NCBI GenBank assembly: GCA_016934095.1
Contig: JAFGTO010000587.1
Coordinates: 1-6,113, forward strand
Direction: 5' to 3'
DNA from: Candidatus Glassiibacteriota bacterium
Lineage (GTDB): Bacteria; Gemmatimonadota; Glassbacteria; GWA2-58-10
DNA length: 6,113 nt
Positions 1 through 5,280 of this stretch are shown piece after piece (position 1 is the first letter of the stretch; every line of letters starts with the position of its first letter). Position numbers and translations under genes: made by a program. The notes under the pieces are model-generated. The model saw nothing but the letters and a program-made list of their open reading frames with translations. It ran no database searches and was not told the origin of the DNA.

Positions 1-981
1 AGCGTTCGGGACCCAGTACTCGATGTTTTTCAGAGCATTTACCTGCATGTCAAAATCCGCCCTGTCGTTTACCCACGAATACCTTATACCCAGTTTCCTT
101 GAGCCAAGGTCTGCCTCGTTTATTTCTTTCAGGTCATACTCCGGTGGTGAGCTGGTTACAGCCATGAAATAGATACCGATGTGCGGCATTCCATCGATGG
201 CTCCAGATCTGAAATCGGGACAATTCTCGTACTTATCCGCGTGTTTAGGATCATGTATATAATGCCACTCGACGGCGGTTACACACCTGTCCGGTGAAAG
301 GTACTCCACTACCTCGGCTATTGAATCCATTACCGTAAAAAACATTGAGGCTGCTTCTGCGGAATCTCCGCCGGTGAACTTGAGAAAACCTTGTCCATCG
401 ATGCCACCTCTCCACTGGTAGTTTATCTCCTCGCAGACCTGGTGGATCACGGTATCGGTTGAATTCAATTTATACAGGCCTCTCGCAAGAGTATCCAGGC
501 AATAAATGATCCTGGCTGTAGCTTCTATGGCCAGGTCCCTGGCTGGACTGTCCATGTTCTCCTCGTTAATATAATCCACTACGAACTTCTCGTAGATGAG
601 GTTGGAGCTCCAGTTCATGAAGATCTTCTTATACATGTTATTTGTCCGTGGATCTCTAGGCGGATAGTCCTGCGGGTTGTACCTGATACTGTAGCAGGTC
701 TCATCGATAACCTGATATATCTCGTTCCACCATGCAGTTTCGTTCGGGGCGTTGATAAGATCAGATGAATGTGAAGCCAGGTAGATTATTGGGACATTGG
801 TCAACTGGCACCCTCCCCAGTATCCGTAATACATCATTTCATCGTACACGTGGGGGTCTTCGGTTTCTTTAGGGTGTGAAAAGGGGAAAAAATTGGTCAT
901 TATCCTTGAAGCGTTCAGCACACTTGCTCCAAGAAAAGTGATAACCATAGTCGCCATTATTGTTGCTTTTCGTACAAGCAT
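1..981 (-). CDS. Hypothetical exported protein, C-terminus outside window
   Basis: I do not recognise this protein. The reading frame is open for 327 codons from an ATG at 981 to the window edge, so the C-terminus is missing. GGGAGA (986-991) lies 4 bases before the ATG and supports this start. Residues 1-24 look like a Sec signal peptide: basic MLVRK, a hydrophobic stretch, then VLNA before Ser, a plausible signal peptidase I site. The mature part is rich in aromatic and acidic residues and has six cysteines (58, 96, 161, 183, 233, 254), which could form disulfides outside the cytoplasm. Runs of Trp, Tyr and Asn recur, but I see no catalytic motif, lipobox or second membrane segment. Codon use differs from metK and metG: AT-richer, with many ATA, AGA and AGG codons, hinting at a different origin. 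A near-consensus promoter and long structured leader lie upstream. The gene's reality is well supported; its function is unknown. Confidence 0.82.
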   Translation of the reverse strand, partial: MLVRKATIMATMVITFLGASVLNASRIMTNFFPFSHPKETEDPHVYDEMMYYGYWGGCQLTNVPIIYLASHSSDLINAPNETAWWNEIYQVIDETCYSIRYNPQDYPPRDPRTNNMYKKIFMNWSSNLIYEKFVVDYINEENMDSPARDLAIEATARIIYCLDTLARGLYKLNSTDTVIHQVCEEINYQWRGGIDGQGFLKFTGGDSAEAASMFFTVMDSIAEVVEYLSPDRCVTAVEWHYIHDPKHADKYENCPDFRSGAIDGMPHIGIYFMAVTSSPPEYDLKEINEADLGSRKLGIRYSWVNDRADFDMQVNALKNIEYWVPNA

Positions 982-1039
982 TGGTTCTCCCGGGATGGAT
1001 TAGCGTTTACAAGCAAACTTGATCAACCTGCGCTTGATC

Positions 1040-1061
1040 CTAGATCATGCCAACCTCCTTT
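1040..1061 (-). other. Strong Shine-Dalgarno followed by a two-codon start-stop ORF
   Basis: On the minus strand AAAGGAGG (1061 to 1054) sits 5 bases before ATG (1048 to 1046). The next codons are ATC and TAG (1042 to 1040). This is the best ribosome-binding site in the region, yet it opens only Met-Ile-stop. If TAG were read through, the frame would stop at TAA (1009 to 1007). The frame is not shared with the downstream gene starting at 981. It could be a regulatory mini-ORF, a ribosome standby site, or chance. No protein is proposed. Confidence 0.35.
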
Positions 1062-1096
1062 CCGCCGGCGCTGCTCCGGCGCCCGGTGAGCGAAGG

Positions 1097-1126
1097 TTGA
1101 CAATCCCCGGGGGACCATGTTATATA
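1097..1126 (+). promoter_or_regulatory. Sigma70-type extended -10 promoter for an antisense small RNA
   Basis: TTGACA (1097-1102) is a perfect -35 box. TATATA (1121-1126) follows after an 18-base spacer and is preceded by TG at 1118-1119, which is an extended -10 motif. Transcription would start near 1132-1134, just upstream of a hairpin and a strong terminator on the same strand. The predicted promoter lies inside a long palindrome (1101-1153). Confidence 0.55.
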
Positions 1127-1153
1127 TTAAGCAGGCGGTCCCCAAGGGGATTG
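1101..1153. repeat. Inverted repeat overlapping the plus-strand promoter
   Basis: CAATCCCC (1101-1108) pairs with GGGGATTG (1146-1153), and GGGGACC (1110-1116) pairs with GGTCCCC (1137-1143), giving 15 base pairs interrupted by one G opposite AA, around a 20-base AT-rich centre. The dyad runs from the end of the -35 box, across the -10 box, into the predicted start of the small RNA. It could be an operator, or a stem in the minus-strand leader RNA. Confidence 0.6.
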
Positions 1154-1219
1154 CCGTGAGGGGCTCTTACCGCGACCTGTCTTGGAGGCTGGCAGCGGTC
1201 TGAGCCCTTTTTATTTTTT
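1133..1219 (+). ncRNA. Candidate small RNA, antisense to the leader of the exported-protein gene
   Basis: The segment between the plus-strand promoter and the plus-strand terminator would be an RNA of about 85-90 nt with no open reading frame. Its first stem pairs 1134-1142 with 1147-1155 around a CAAG loop, nine pairs including two G-U pairs that would be mismatches on the other strand, so this stem favours plus-strand RNA. Its second stem is the terminator. No plus-strand gene lies downstream before the 3' end of metG, so a free-standing RNA is likelier than a leader. It is fully complementary to the predicted leader of the minus-strand gene at 981. I found no 6S, SRP, tmRNA or RNase P core motifs. 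The start site is estimated to within a few bases. Confidence 0.45.
1161..1219 (+). terminator. Intrinsic terminator of the plus-strand small RNA
   Basis: GGGCTC (1161-1166) pairs with GAGCCC (1202-1207), and after a 2x2 internal loop ACCGC (1169-1173) pairs with GCGGT (1195-1199). The stem is followed directly by TTTTTATTTTTT (1208-1219). The U-tract fixes the direction as plus strand. A second weaker possibility follows: GCCCT at 1204-1208 with AGGGC at 1228-1232, then CTTTTT. Confidence 0.75.
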
Positions 1220-1292
1220 CCTATGGCAGGGCCTTTTTAAGCAGTATATTAATGCAACGGAATAATTGAGTAAGAGGTAATACTATATTTCT

Positions 1293-1321
1293 AATATAAA
1301 TTTTCTTCGCAGCCGTGTCAA
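1293..1321 (-). promoter_or_regulatory. Near-consensus sigma70-type promoter for the exported-protein gene
   Basis: Read on the minus strand, TTGACA (1321 to 1316) is followed after exactly 17 bases by TATATT (1298 to 1293). Transcription would begin near 1286, leaving a leader of about 305 nt before the ATG at 981. It lies just past the metG terminator, so it would restart transcription after that operon ends. This is one of the best promoter matches in the window. Confidence 0.6.
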
Positions 1322-1345
1322 GCCCCCGGGTAATGCCATACAAAT

Positions 1346-1376
1346 AAAAAAACGGCGGAAGCATTAACTCCCGCCG
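1346..1376 (-). terminator. Intrinsic terminator after metG
   Basis: On the minus strand CGGCGG and CCGCCG (plus-strand 1371-1376 and 1353-1358) form a six-pair GC stem with a 12-base loop, followed by seven T residues (1352 to 1346). It begins about 30 bases past the metG stop codon and closes the metK-metG transcript. Confidence 0.85.
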
Positions 1377-1406
1377 GTCTTATCGTTGATCAATTAAAAG
1401 AAGTCT

Positions 1407-3482
1407 TTAACTTATCCTGGTGCCGGGAGGCAGGTCGAACTTGCTGTCCAGGGTGCAGAGGCTCAGGCTCTCGCCGTGCACCGCGGCCAGGACCATGCCC
1501 TGGCTCTCGATGCCCATCACCTTGCGCGGCTCGAGGTTGGCCGCCACCAGGACCTTCCTGCCCACCAGCTCCGCCGGCTCGTAATGCCCCTTGATCCCCG
1601 CGGCCACGGTGCGACTGCCCAGCTCACCCAGGTCCAACTCCAGCCTGATCAGGCTCCTGCTCCTGGGCACCTCCTCCGCCGCCCTGACCAGGGCCACCCG
1701 GATGTCCACTTTGCCGAACTGCCCGATGTCGATCGTCTCCATCTGAGTTTCCTCCCTGCGGGTCCCGCCCGCCCGGCTCTTGCCCAAAGAAGCGCTCTGT
1801 GCCTCGATCAGCGAGTCCTCGACCTTGGGGAAAAGCACCTCCACCTTGCCGAGGCTGTGCCCGGCTGGCAGGGCCGCCGAGAAATCCTGGTCCCAGGGGT
1901 GGCTGCGCCAGTCTTCGGGTACGCCGAGCTGGGCCCAGAGCTTCTCTGCCGAGAACGGCATGACCGGCCACATGGCCACCGAGAGCGCGTAGCAGGCCTG
2001 CACGCAGAGGTTGAGCGTGGAGGCGCAGGCCGCGGGGTCGTCCTTGCGGCTCTGCCAGGGGGCCTTGTCATTGAAATACTTGTTGCAGAACCTGGCGAAC
2101 TCTCCGAAAGTGTCGGCAGCGGCCCGGAAGCGGAAAGTATCGATGCACCCGCCCACTGCAGGGCCGGCTGCGGCCAGGCGCTCCAGCATCTCGCGGTCCA
2201 GGTCGTCCGGCACGCCGCGCTCCGGCACCCGGCCGTCGAAATAGCGCTCCACGAAAGTCAGGGTGCGGTTGATAAAGTTGCCCACCGTGTCCGCCAGCTC
2301 GTTGTTGTTGTGGGCCTGGAACTCCTTGAGGTTGAAGTCCGTGTCCCTGGTCTCCGGCATGTTGGAGCAGAGGTAGTAGCGCAGCGGGTCCGGCTCGAAG
2401 CGCTCCAGGTAGTCGGCCAGCCAGACCGCGAAATTGCGGCTGGTGGAGAATTTCAGGCCCTCCAGGTTGAGGTACTCGTTGGCCGGCACGTTATCCGGGA
2501 GCACCCATTGGACCTCTGCCGAGGGGTTGTCGTTGTAGGCCTTCAGCATGGCCGGGAACATCAGGGCGTGGAAGAAGATGTTGTCCTTGCCGATGAAGTG
2601 CACCAGGCGGGTGTTCTCAGTGTCGCACCAGTAGTCTTTCCAGCGTTCGGGCGCACCCTGCTGCTCGGCCCATTCCTTGGTCGAGCTGATATAGCCGATC
2701 GGCGCATCGAACCAGACATAGAGCACCTTGCCCGCTGTGCCGGACAGCGGCACGGGCACGCCCCAGTCCAGGTCGCGGGTCACGGCGCGCTCCTTGAGCC
2801 CCTCCGCCAGGTAGCCCCGGCAGAAAGAGAGCACGTTTTCCTTCCAGCCCTGCTTGTCCGGCCGGCTGAACCATTCTTCGAGCCACGGCTGGAAGCGGTC
2901 CAGGGGCATGTACCAGTGCTCGGTCTCGCGGGCCTCGGGGACCGAGCCGCAGAGCTTGCACAGCGGATCGATCAGCAGCAGCGGGTCGATCGGCTTGCCG
3001 CAGCTCTCGCACTGGTCGCCCTTGGCGCCCTCGGTGCGGCAGTTGTGGCAGGTGCCCTCGACATAGCGGTCTGGCAGGAAACGGGCACAGCGGGCGCAGT
3101 AGAGCTGGCGTTCGGTCTTCTTTACCAGCAGGCCCTGCTCGTGGATTTTAAGGAAGAAGTCCTGGCTGGTGCGGTGGTGGACCGGCAGGCTGGTGCGGCT
3201 GAAATGGTCGAAAGAGATGCCGGCCCCGGCGAAGCTGTCGCGGATGTGCACGAACCAGCGGTCCACCACTTCCTGGGGGCTGACCCCCTCCCTGTCGGCG
3301 GTCAGGGTGATCGGCACCCCGTGCTCGTCCGTGCCGCAGATATAGATCACGTCCCGGCCCAGCAGGCGGCAGTAGCGCGCGAAGATGTCCGCCGGCAGGT
3401 AGGCCCCGGCCAGGTGGCCCAGGTGGATGGGCCCGTTGGCATAGGGCAGTGCGCTGGTTACCAGTACTTTCCGCTTGTCCAT
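1407..3482 (-). CDS. metG: Methionine--tRNA ligase with fused C-terminal tRNA-binding domain
   Basis: This cytoplasmic class I aminoacyl-tRNA synthetase joins methionine to initiator and elongator tRNAs using ATP. Numbered from the ATG at 3482 (691 residues), the HIGH-type motif HLGH is at 20-23. Four CxxC pairs (129/132, 145/148, 158/161, 175/178) form a two-knuckle zinc domain. The conserved VWFDAPIGY segment is at about 256-264, and the KMSKS loop appears as KFSTS at 344-348. An anticodon-binding helical domain follows, then a linker (about 557-580) and a Trbp111/EMAP-like tRNA-binding domain (581-691) ending in the conserved NLEPRKVMGIESQGM block, normally linked to dimerisation. The frame is open to a GTG at 3521, but that start has no ribosome-binding site and lies in a hairpin, and family proteins begin near MDKRKVLVTSALPY, so the ATG is preferred. 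It follows metK by 100 bases and is probably co-transcribed. It looks complete and native. Confidence 0.97.
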   Translation of the reverse strand: MDKRKVLVTSALPYANGPIHLGHLAGAYLPADIFARYCRLLGRDVIYICGTDEHGVPITLTADREGVSPQEVVDRWFVHIRDSFAGAGISFDHFSRTSLPVHHRTSQDFFLKIHEQGLLVKKTERQLYCARCARFLPDRYVEGTCHNCRTEGAKGDQCESCGKPIDPLLLIDPLCKLCGSVPEARETEHWYMPLDRFQPWLEEWFSRPDKQGWKENVLSFCRGYLAEGLKERAVTRDLDWGVPVPLSGTAGKVLYVWFDAPIGYISSTKEWAEQQGAPERWKDYWCDTENTRLVHFIGKDNIFFHALMFPAMLKAYNDNPSAEVQWVLPDNVPANEYLNLEGLKFSTSRNFAVWLADYLERFEPDPLRYYLCSNMPETRDTDFNLKEFQAHNNNELADTVGNFINRTLTFVERYFDGRVPERGVPDDLDREMLERLAAAGPAVGGCIDTFRFRAAADTFGEFARFCNKYFNDKAPWQSRKDDPAACASTLNLCVQACYALSVAMWPVMPFSAEKLWAQLGVPEDWRSHPWDQDFSAALPAGHSLGKVEVLFPKVEDSLIEAQSASLGKSRAGGTRREETQMETIDIGQFGKVDIRVALVRAAEEVPRSRSLIRLELDLGELGSRTVAAGIKGHYEPAELVGRKVLVAANLEPRKVMGIESQGMVLAAVHGESLSLCTLDSKFDLPPGTRIS

Positions 3483-3517
3483 GTCAGGGAGTTTCCCGGA
3501 ATGATGAACCGCCGAGG

Positions 3518-3563
3518 GCACGGCGTGGCCGTGCAGCGGTCCCGGGCCGACAGCCCGGCCCGG
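3518..3563 (-). repeat. Two GC-rich hairpins between metK and metG
   Basis: CCGGGCC (3542-3548) pairs with GGCCCGG (3557-3563) around an 8-base loop. GCACGGC (3518-3524) pairs with GCCGTGC (3528-3534) around GTG. Neither is followed by a U-tract on the minus strand, so they are unlikely to be Rho-independent terminators. They may tune processing or stability of a metK-metG messenger, which is inference. Confidence 0.55.
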
Positions 3564-3582
3564 TTATCTCAGGGGGACACAA

Positions 3583-4803
3583 TTATTTTTCGAGCGCTTT
3601 GATCAGCTCTTCGGTCTTGTCGGTCTTTTCCCAGGTGAAAGTCTCCTCGGTCCTGCCGAAATGCCCGTAGGCCGCGGTGGGCTCATAGATCGGGCGCAGC
3701 AGGTCGAGGTGGCTGATAATCTCGGCCGGCTTGAGCGGGAAGACCTTGCGCACCGCCGCGCTGAGCTCGGCGGCCGGGTACTGCGGGTTGAAAGCGTCCA
3801 CGTAGACCGACACCGGCTCGGCCACGCCGATGGCATAGGCGATCTGCACCTCGCAGTCATCGGCCAGCCCGGCGGCCACCACGTTCTTGGCCACGTAGCG
3901 GGCCATGTAGGCCGCGCTGCGGTCGACCTTGGAGGGGTCCTTGCCGGAGAAAGCGCCGCCGCCGTGGCGGCCCATGCCGCCGTAAGTGTCCACGATGATC
4001 TTGCGCCCGGTAAGGCCGGCATCCGCCTTGGGCCCGCCCTCGCTGAAAATCCCGGTGGGGTTGATATAGACCATGCGGCTGGAGATATTGTCCTTCTCGA
4101 CCCGCAGCTCCTGCTCATCGATCAGGCCGGTGGGGGCCAGCACGGGGATCACCACCTGCTCGAGCACATCGGCCCTGAGGTCGGCGAGCTTGTATTCCTT
4201 GCGGTGGTGGCAGCTCACCACCACGTTGCGGATCGAGACCGGCTGGCCGCCGTGGTACTTGACCGATACCTGGGTCTTGCCATCCGGCAGCAGCTTGGGC
4301 AGGGTCCCCTGCTTTCGCACCTCGGCCAGCCTCCTGCTCAGCAGGTGGGCCAGGAAGATCGGCACGGGCATCAACTGAGTGTCGATACCGGCCTTGCTGC
4401 CCTCGTTGGTGGCATAGCCGAACATCATGCCCTGGTCCCCGGCGCCCATCTCCTTGAACAGGCCCTGGCCGCTGACACCCACCGAGATGTCCGCGCTCTG
4501 GGGTTTCATCCGCACCTCGACATTCACCCCTTCGGCATCGAAACCCAGGGCAGGGTCGGTATAGCCGATCCTGCGGATCGCCCCGCGGGCGATCTTTTCG
4601 AAATCCAGCTTGTGCAGGCAGGCCTCGCTGACCTCGCCGGTGATCACCACCAGCCCCTCGGTAACGAGGGTCTCGCAGGCTACGCGGTTTTGGGGATCGA
4701 GGGTCTTGGCCGCATCCAGCACGCTGTCGCTGATCTTGTCGCAGACCTTGTCGGGATGGCCCTCGGTAACCGATTCGGAGGTAAAGACGTAGGATTCCGG
4801 CAT
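3583..4803 (-). CDS. metK: S-adenosylmethionine synthase (methionine adenosyltransferase)
   Basis: This cytoplasmic enzyme makes S-adenosylmethionine, phosphate and pyrophosphate from methionine and ATP, normally as a tetramer. All 406 residues are present, slightly longer than the E. coli enzyme. The N-terminal SESVTEGHPDK segment (9-19) carries the ATP/metal residues E10, H16 and D18. The first signature, GAGDQGMMFGYA, is at 120-131 with D123. D174 and K176 lie in LLPDGK. The second signature, GGGAFSGKDPSKVDRS, is at 281-296 with K288, K292 and D294, matching the catalytic lysines and metal ligand of the family. The active-site segment near 248-262 reads NPTGIFSEGGPKADA, a variant of the more usual NPTGRFVIGGPxGDA. 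The start is set by AAGGA (4811-4815), 7 bases before the ATG. It heads a probable operon with metG and follows a long structured leader with a terminator, so transcription attenuation is likely. Confidence 0.98.
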   Translation of the reverse strand: MPESYVFTSESVTEGHPDKVCDKISDSVLDAAKTLDPQNRVACETLVTEGLVVITGEVSEACLHKLDFEKIARGAIRRIGYTDPALGFDAEGVNVEVRMKPQSADISVGVSGQGLFKEMGAGDQGMMFGYATNEGSKAGIDTQLMPVPIFLAHLLSRRLAEVRKQGTLPKLLPDGKTQVSVKYHGGQPVSIRNVVVSCHHRKEYKLADLRADVLEQVVIPVLAPTGLIDEQELRVEKDNISSRMVYINPTGIFSEGGPKADAGLTGRKIIVDTYGGMGRHGGGAFSGKDPSKVDRSAAYMARYVAKNVVAAGLADDCEVQIAYAIGVAEPVSVYVDAFNPQYPAAELSAAVRKVFPLKPAEIISHLDLLRPIYEPTAAYGHFGRTEETFTWEKTDKTEELIKALEK

Positions 4804-4810
4804 TGATCAT

Positions 4811-4815
4811 TCCTT
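4811..4815 (-). promoter_or_regulatory. Ribosome-binding site of metK
   Basis: AAGGA on the minus strand lies 7 bases before the chosen ATG at 4803. An out-of-frame ATG (4810 to 4808) directly follows the AAGGA, too close to be used well, so the 4803 start is favoured and also matches the family N-terminus. Confidence 0.75.
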
Positions 4816-4875
4816 ATCTGGAATTAAAAAACACTGTAATGACTTTGTTTGCCATCCGGAGATTGCAGGAATTCC

Positions 4876-4900
4876 AAAAACTCCCGTGCCCGCACGGGAG
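4876..4900 (-). terminator. Rho-independent terminator in the metK leader (candidate attenuator)
   Basis: On the minus strand CTCCCGTGC (4900 to 4892) and GCACGGGAG (4889 to 4881) form a perfect GC-rich hairpin followed by TTTTT (4880 to 4876). It lies 72 bases before the metK start codon and far past the methyltransferase gene, which has its own terminator. A terminator in this position would end transcription inside the metK leader unless an alternative fold forms. The U-tract is short, so efficiency is uncertain. Confidence 0.65.
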
Positions 4901-4924
4901 ACATAACGAGAAATGACAACCCTT

Positions 4925-4982
4925 GGTTACACACCCGGTCCGCTATGCGGACACCCCTCTCCAGGGGATTTTCGTGTGAACC
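4925..4982 (-). promoter_or_regulatory. Three-way-junction RNA fold upstream of metK, candidate riboswitch aptamer
   Basis: The minus-strand RNA folds compactly. P1 pairs GGTTCACAC (4982 to 4974) with GTGTGTAACC (4934 to 4925) with one bulged base. P2 is CCCCT/AGGGG (4967 to 4954) with a GGAG loop. P3 is GTCCGC/GCGGAC (4952 to 4938) with a 3-base loop. The joining strands are GAAAAT, T and CGG. The fold ends 24 bases before the terminator hairpin. The AACC arm of P1 could alternatively pair with GGTT at 4919-4916, a possible switch. I looked for SAM-I, SAM-II, SAM-III and SAH core motifs and did not find them. Position suggests control of metK; the ligand is unknown. Confidence 0.45.
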
Positions 4983-5002
4983 ATTTTTCCTGGCCTTGAT
5001 AA

Positions 5003-5060
5003 GCCCATGACGCAACAGATTTCAACACAGGGCGTTGAGGTATTATTTCAACGCCCCTCT
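5003..5060 (-). repeat. Hairpin repeat, copy 1 (metK-proximal)
   Basis: This unit matches copy 2 at 5216-5273 in 51 of 58 positions, with a shared 29-base core (5032-5060). On the minus strand GGGGCGTTGA and TCAACGCCCT form ten pairs around the 9-base loop AATAATACC. Weaker similarity continues leftward to about 4994. No U-tract follows, so it is not an ordinary terminator. Confidence 0.85.
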
Positions 5061-5076
5061 TAAAGCGTCTTGAAAA

Positions 5077-5107
5077 ATTTAAGGGTTTCGGGAATAAAGG
5101 CTGTCAA
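5077..5107 (-). promoter_or_regulatory. Possible metK promoter
   Basis: On the minus strand TTGACA (5107 to 5102) precedes TTAAAT (5082 to 5077) with a 19-base spacer, longer than the usual 17. The -35 box lies in one arm of the inverted repeat. If used, transcription would start near 5070 and the metK leader would be about 265 nt, containing repeat copy 1, the three-way junction and the terminator. The support is weak. Confidence 0.3.
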
Positions 5108-5218
5108 GGGCCGTTTCCACTCTTGGGGCAAAAACATAAGGCAAGAGAGCATTGATCGCATAAAATATTTGAATTATTACAGTTACATTGGAAACGGCTT
5201 GCCTTGCCCTTGACAGCC
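5099..5218. repeat. Long imperfect inverted repeat
   Basis: GGCTGTCAAGGGC (5099-5111) is the reverse complement of 5206-5218, and CGTTTCCA (5112-5119) of 5189-5196: 21 pairs in all, with a 9-base one-sided insertion (5197-5205). The 69-base interior is AT-rich and contains a smaller CTCTTG/CAAGAG dyad. The right arm runs into repeat copy 2. It could be the remnant of a small non-autonomous element or a long RNA stem; no transposase is visible. Confidence 0.75.
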
Positions 5219-5273
5219 CACGGCGCAATAAATTTCAGCACGGAGCGTTGAGGTATTATTTCAACGCCCCTCT
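5216..5273 (-). repeat. Hairpin repeat, copy 2 (methyltransferase-proximal)
   Basis: This is the second copy of the unit at 5003-5060, offset by 213 bases. The minus-strand stem is GGGGCGTTGA with TCAACGCTCC, again ten pairs. The two copies differ in the 3' arm, but pairing is kept through G-U pairs on the minus strand only. All seven differences between copies are transitions. Confidence 0.85.
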
Positions 5274-5280
5274 AAATAGT

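Larger units (their letters stand above)
1049..1286 (-). promoter_or_regulatory. Candidate structured 5' leader of the exported-protein gene
   Basis: The predicted minus-strand transcript passes through several strong stems: the 1161-1207 hairpin, the 1101-1153 inverted repeat, and a CGCCGG/CCGGCG hairpin near 1063-1081. The loop of the first hairpin (1193 to 1184, GCCAGCCTCC) is complementary to GGAGGTTGGC (1058 to 1049), which contains the strong Shine-Dalgarno: ten pairs with one G-U. On the plus strand the same pairing has an A-C mismatch, so this long-range contact favours minus-strand RNA. It would be a pseudoknot that masks a ribosome-binding site. No minus-strand U-tract is seen. It matches no riboswitch consensus I could recall. 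Confidence 0.4.

Noticed and set aside
1140..1180. T-box-like wording (TTACCGCGACC) near the small RNA
   Set aside because: The T-box antiterminator core is not present, and no plus-strand synthetase or amino-acid gene follows.
1133..1219. Signal recognition particle RNA or 6S RNA
   Set aside because: The GGCTC/CTGGCAG wording recalls the ends of 4.5S RNA, but the conserved SRP loop motifs (GGAAG, AGCAG) are missing, and the length and fold do not match 6S RNA.
1476..3602. Very long plus-strand open frame opposite metG
   Set aside because: It is a shadow of the GC-rich metG coding strand. The product is low-complexity, rich in Val, Leu, Ala, Gly, His and Arg, and has no family motifs, while the minus strand encodes a complete MetRS.
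3661..4806. Long plus-strand open frame opposite metK
   Set aside because: It is an antisense shadow of metK in a GC-rich genome, with no recognisable domain.
4990..5010. CTTATCAAG on the minus strand, resembling the 5' strand of a SAM-I riboswitch
   Set aside because: Only these bases match. The following core segments of the SAM-I consensus and the closing 3' strand are not found.
4824..5015. 63-codon minus-strand open frame between the hairpin repeat and metK
   Set aside because: It starts with TTG without a ribosome-binding site, and its codons run through the three-way junction and the terminator hairpin. The frame is better explained as a chance reading of the structured leader.
5003..5273. 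CRISPR array
   Set aside because: There are only two units, 213 bases apart, with no regular short spacing and no cas genes in view.
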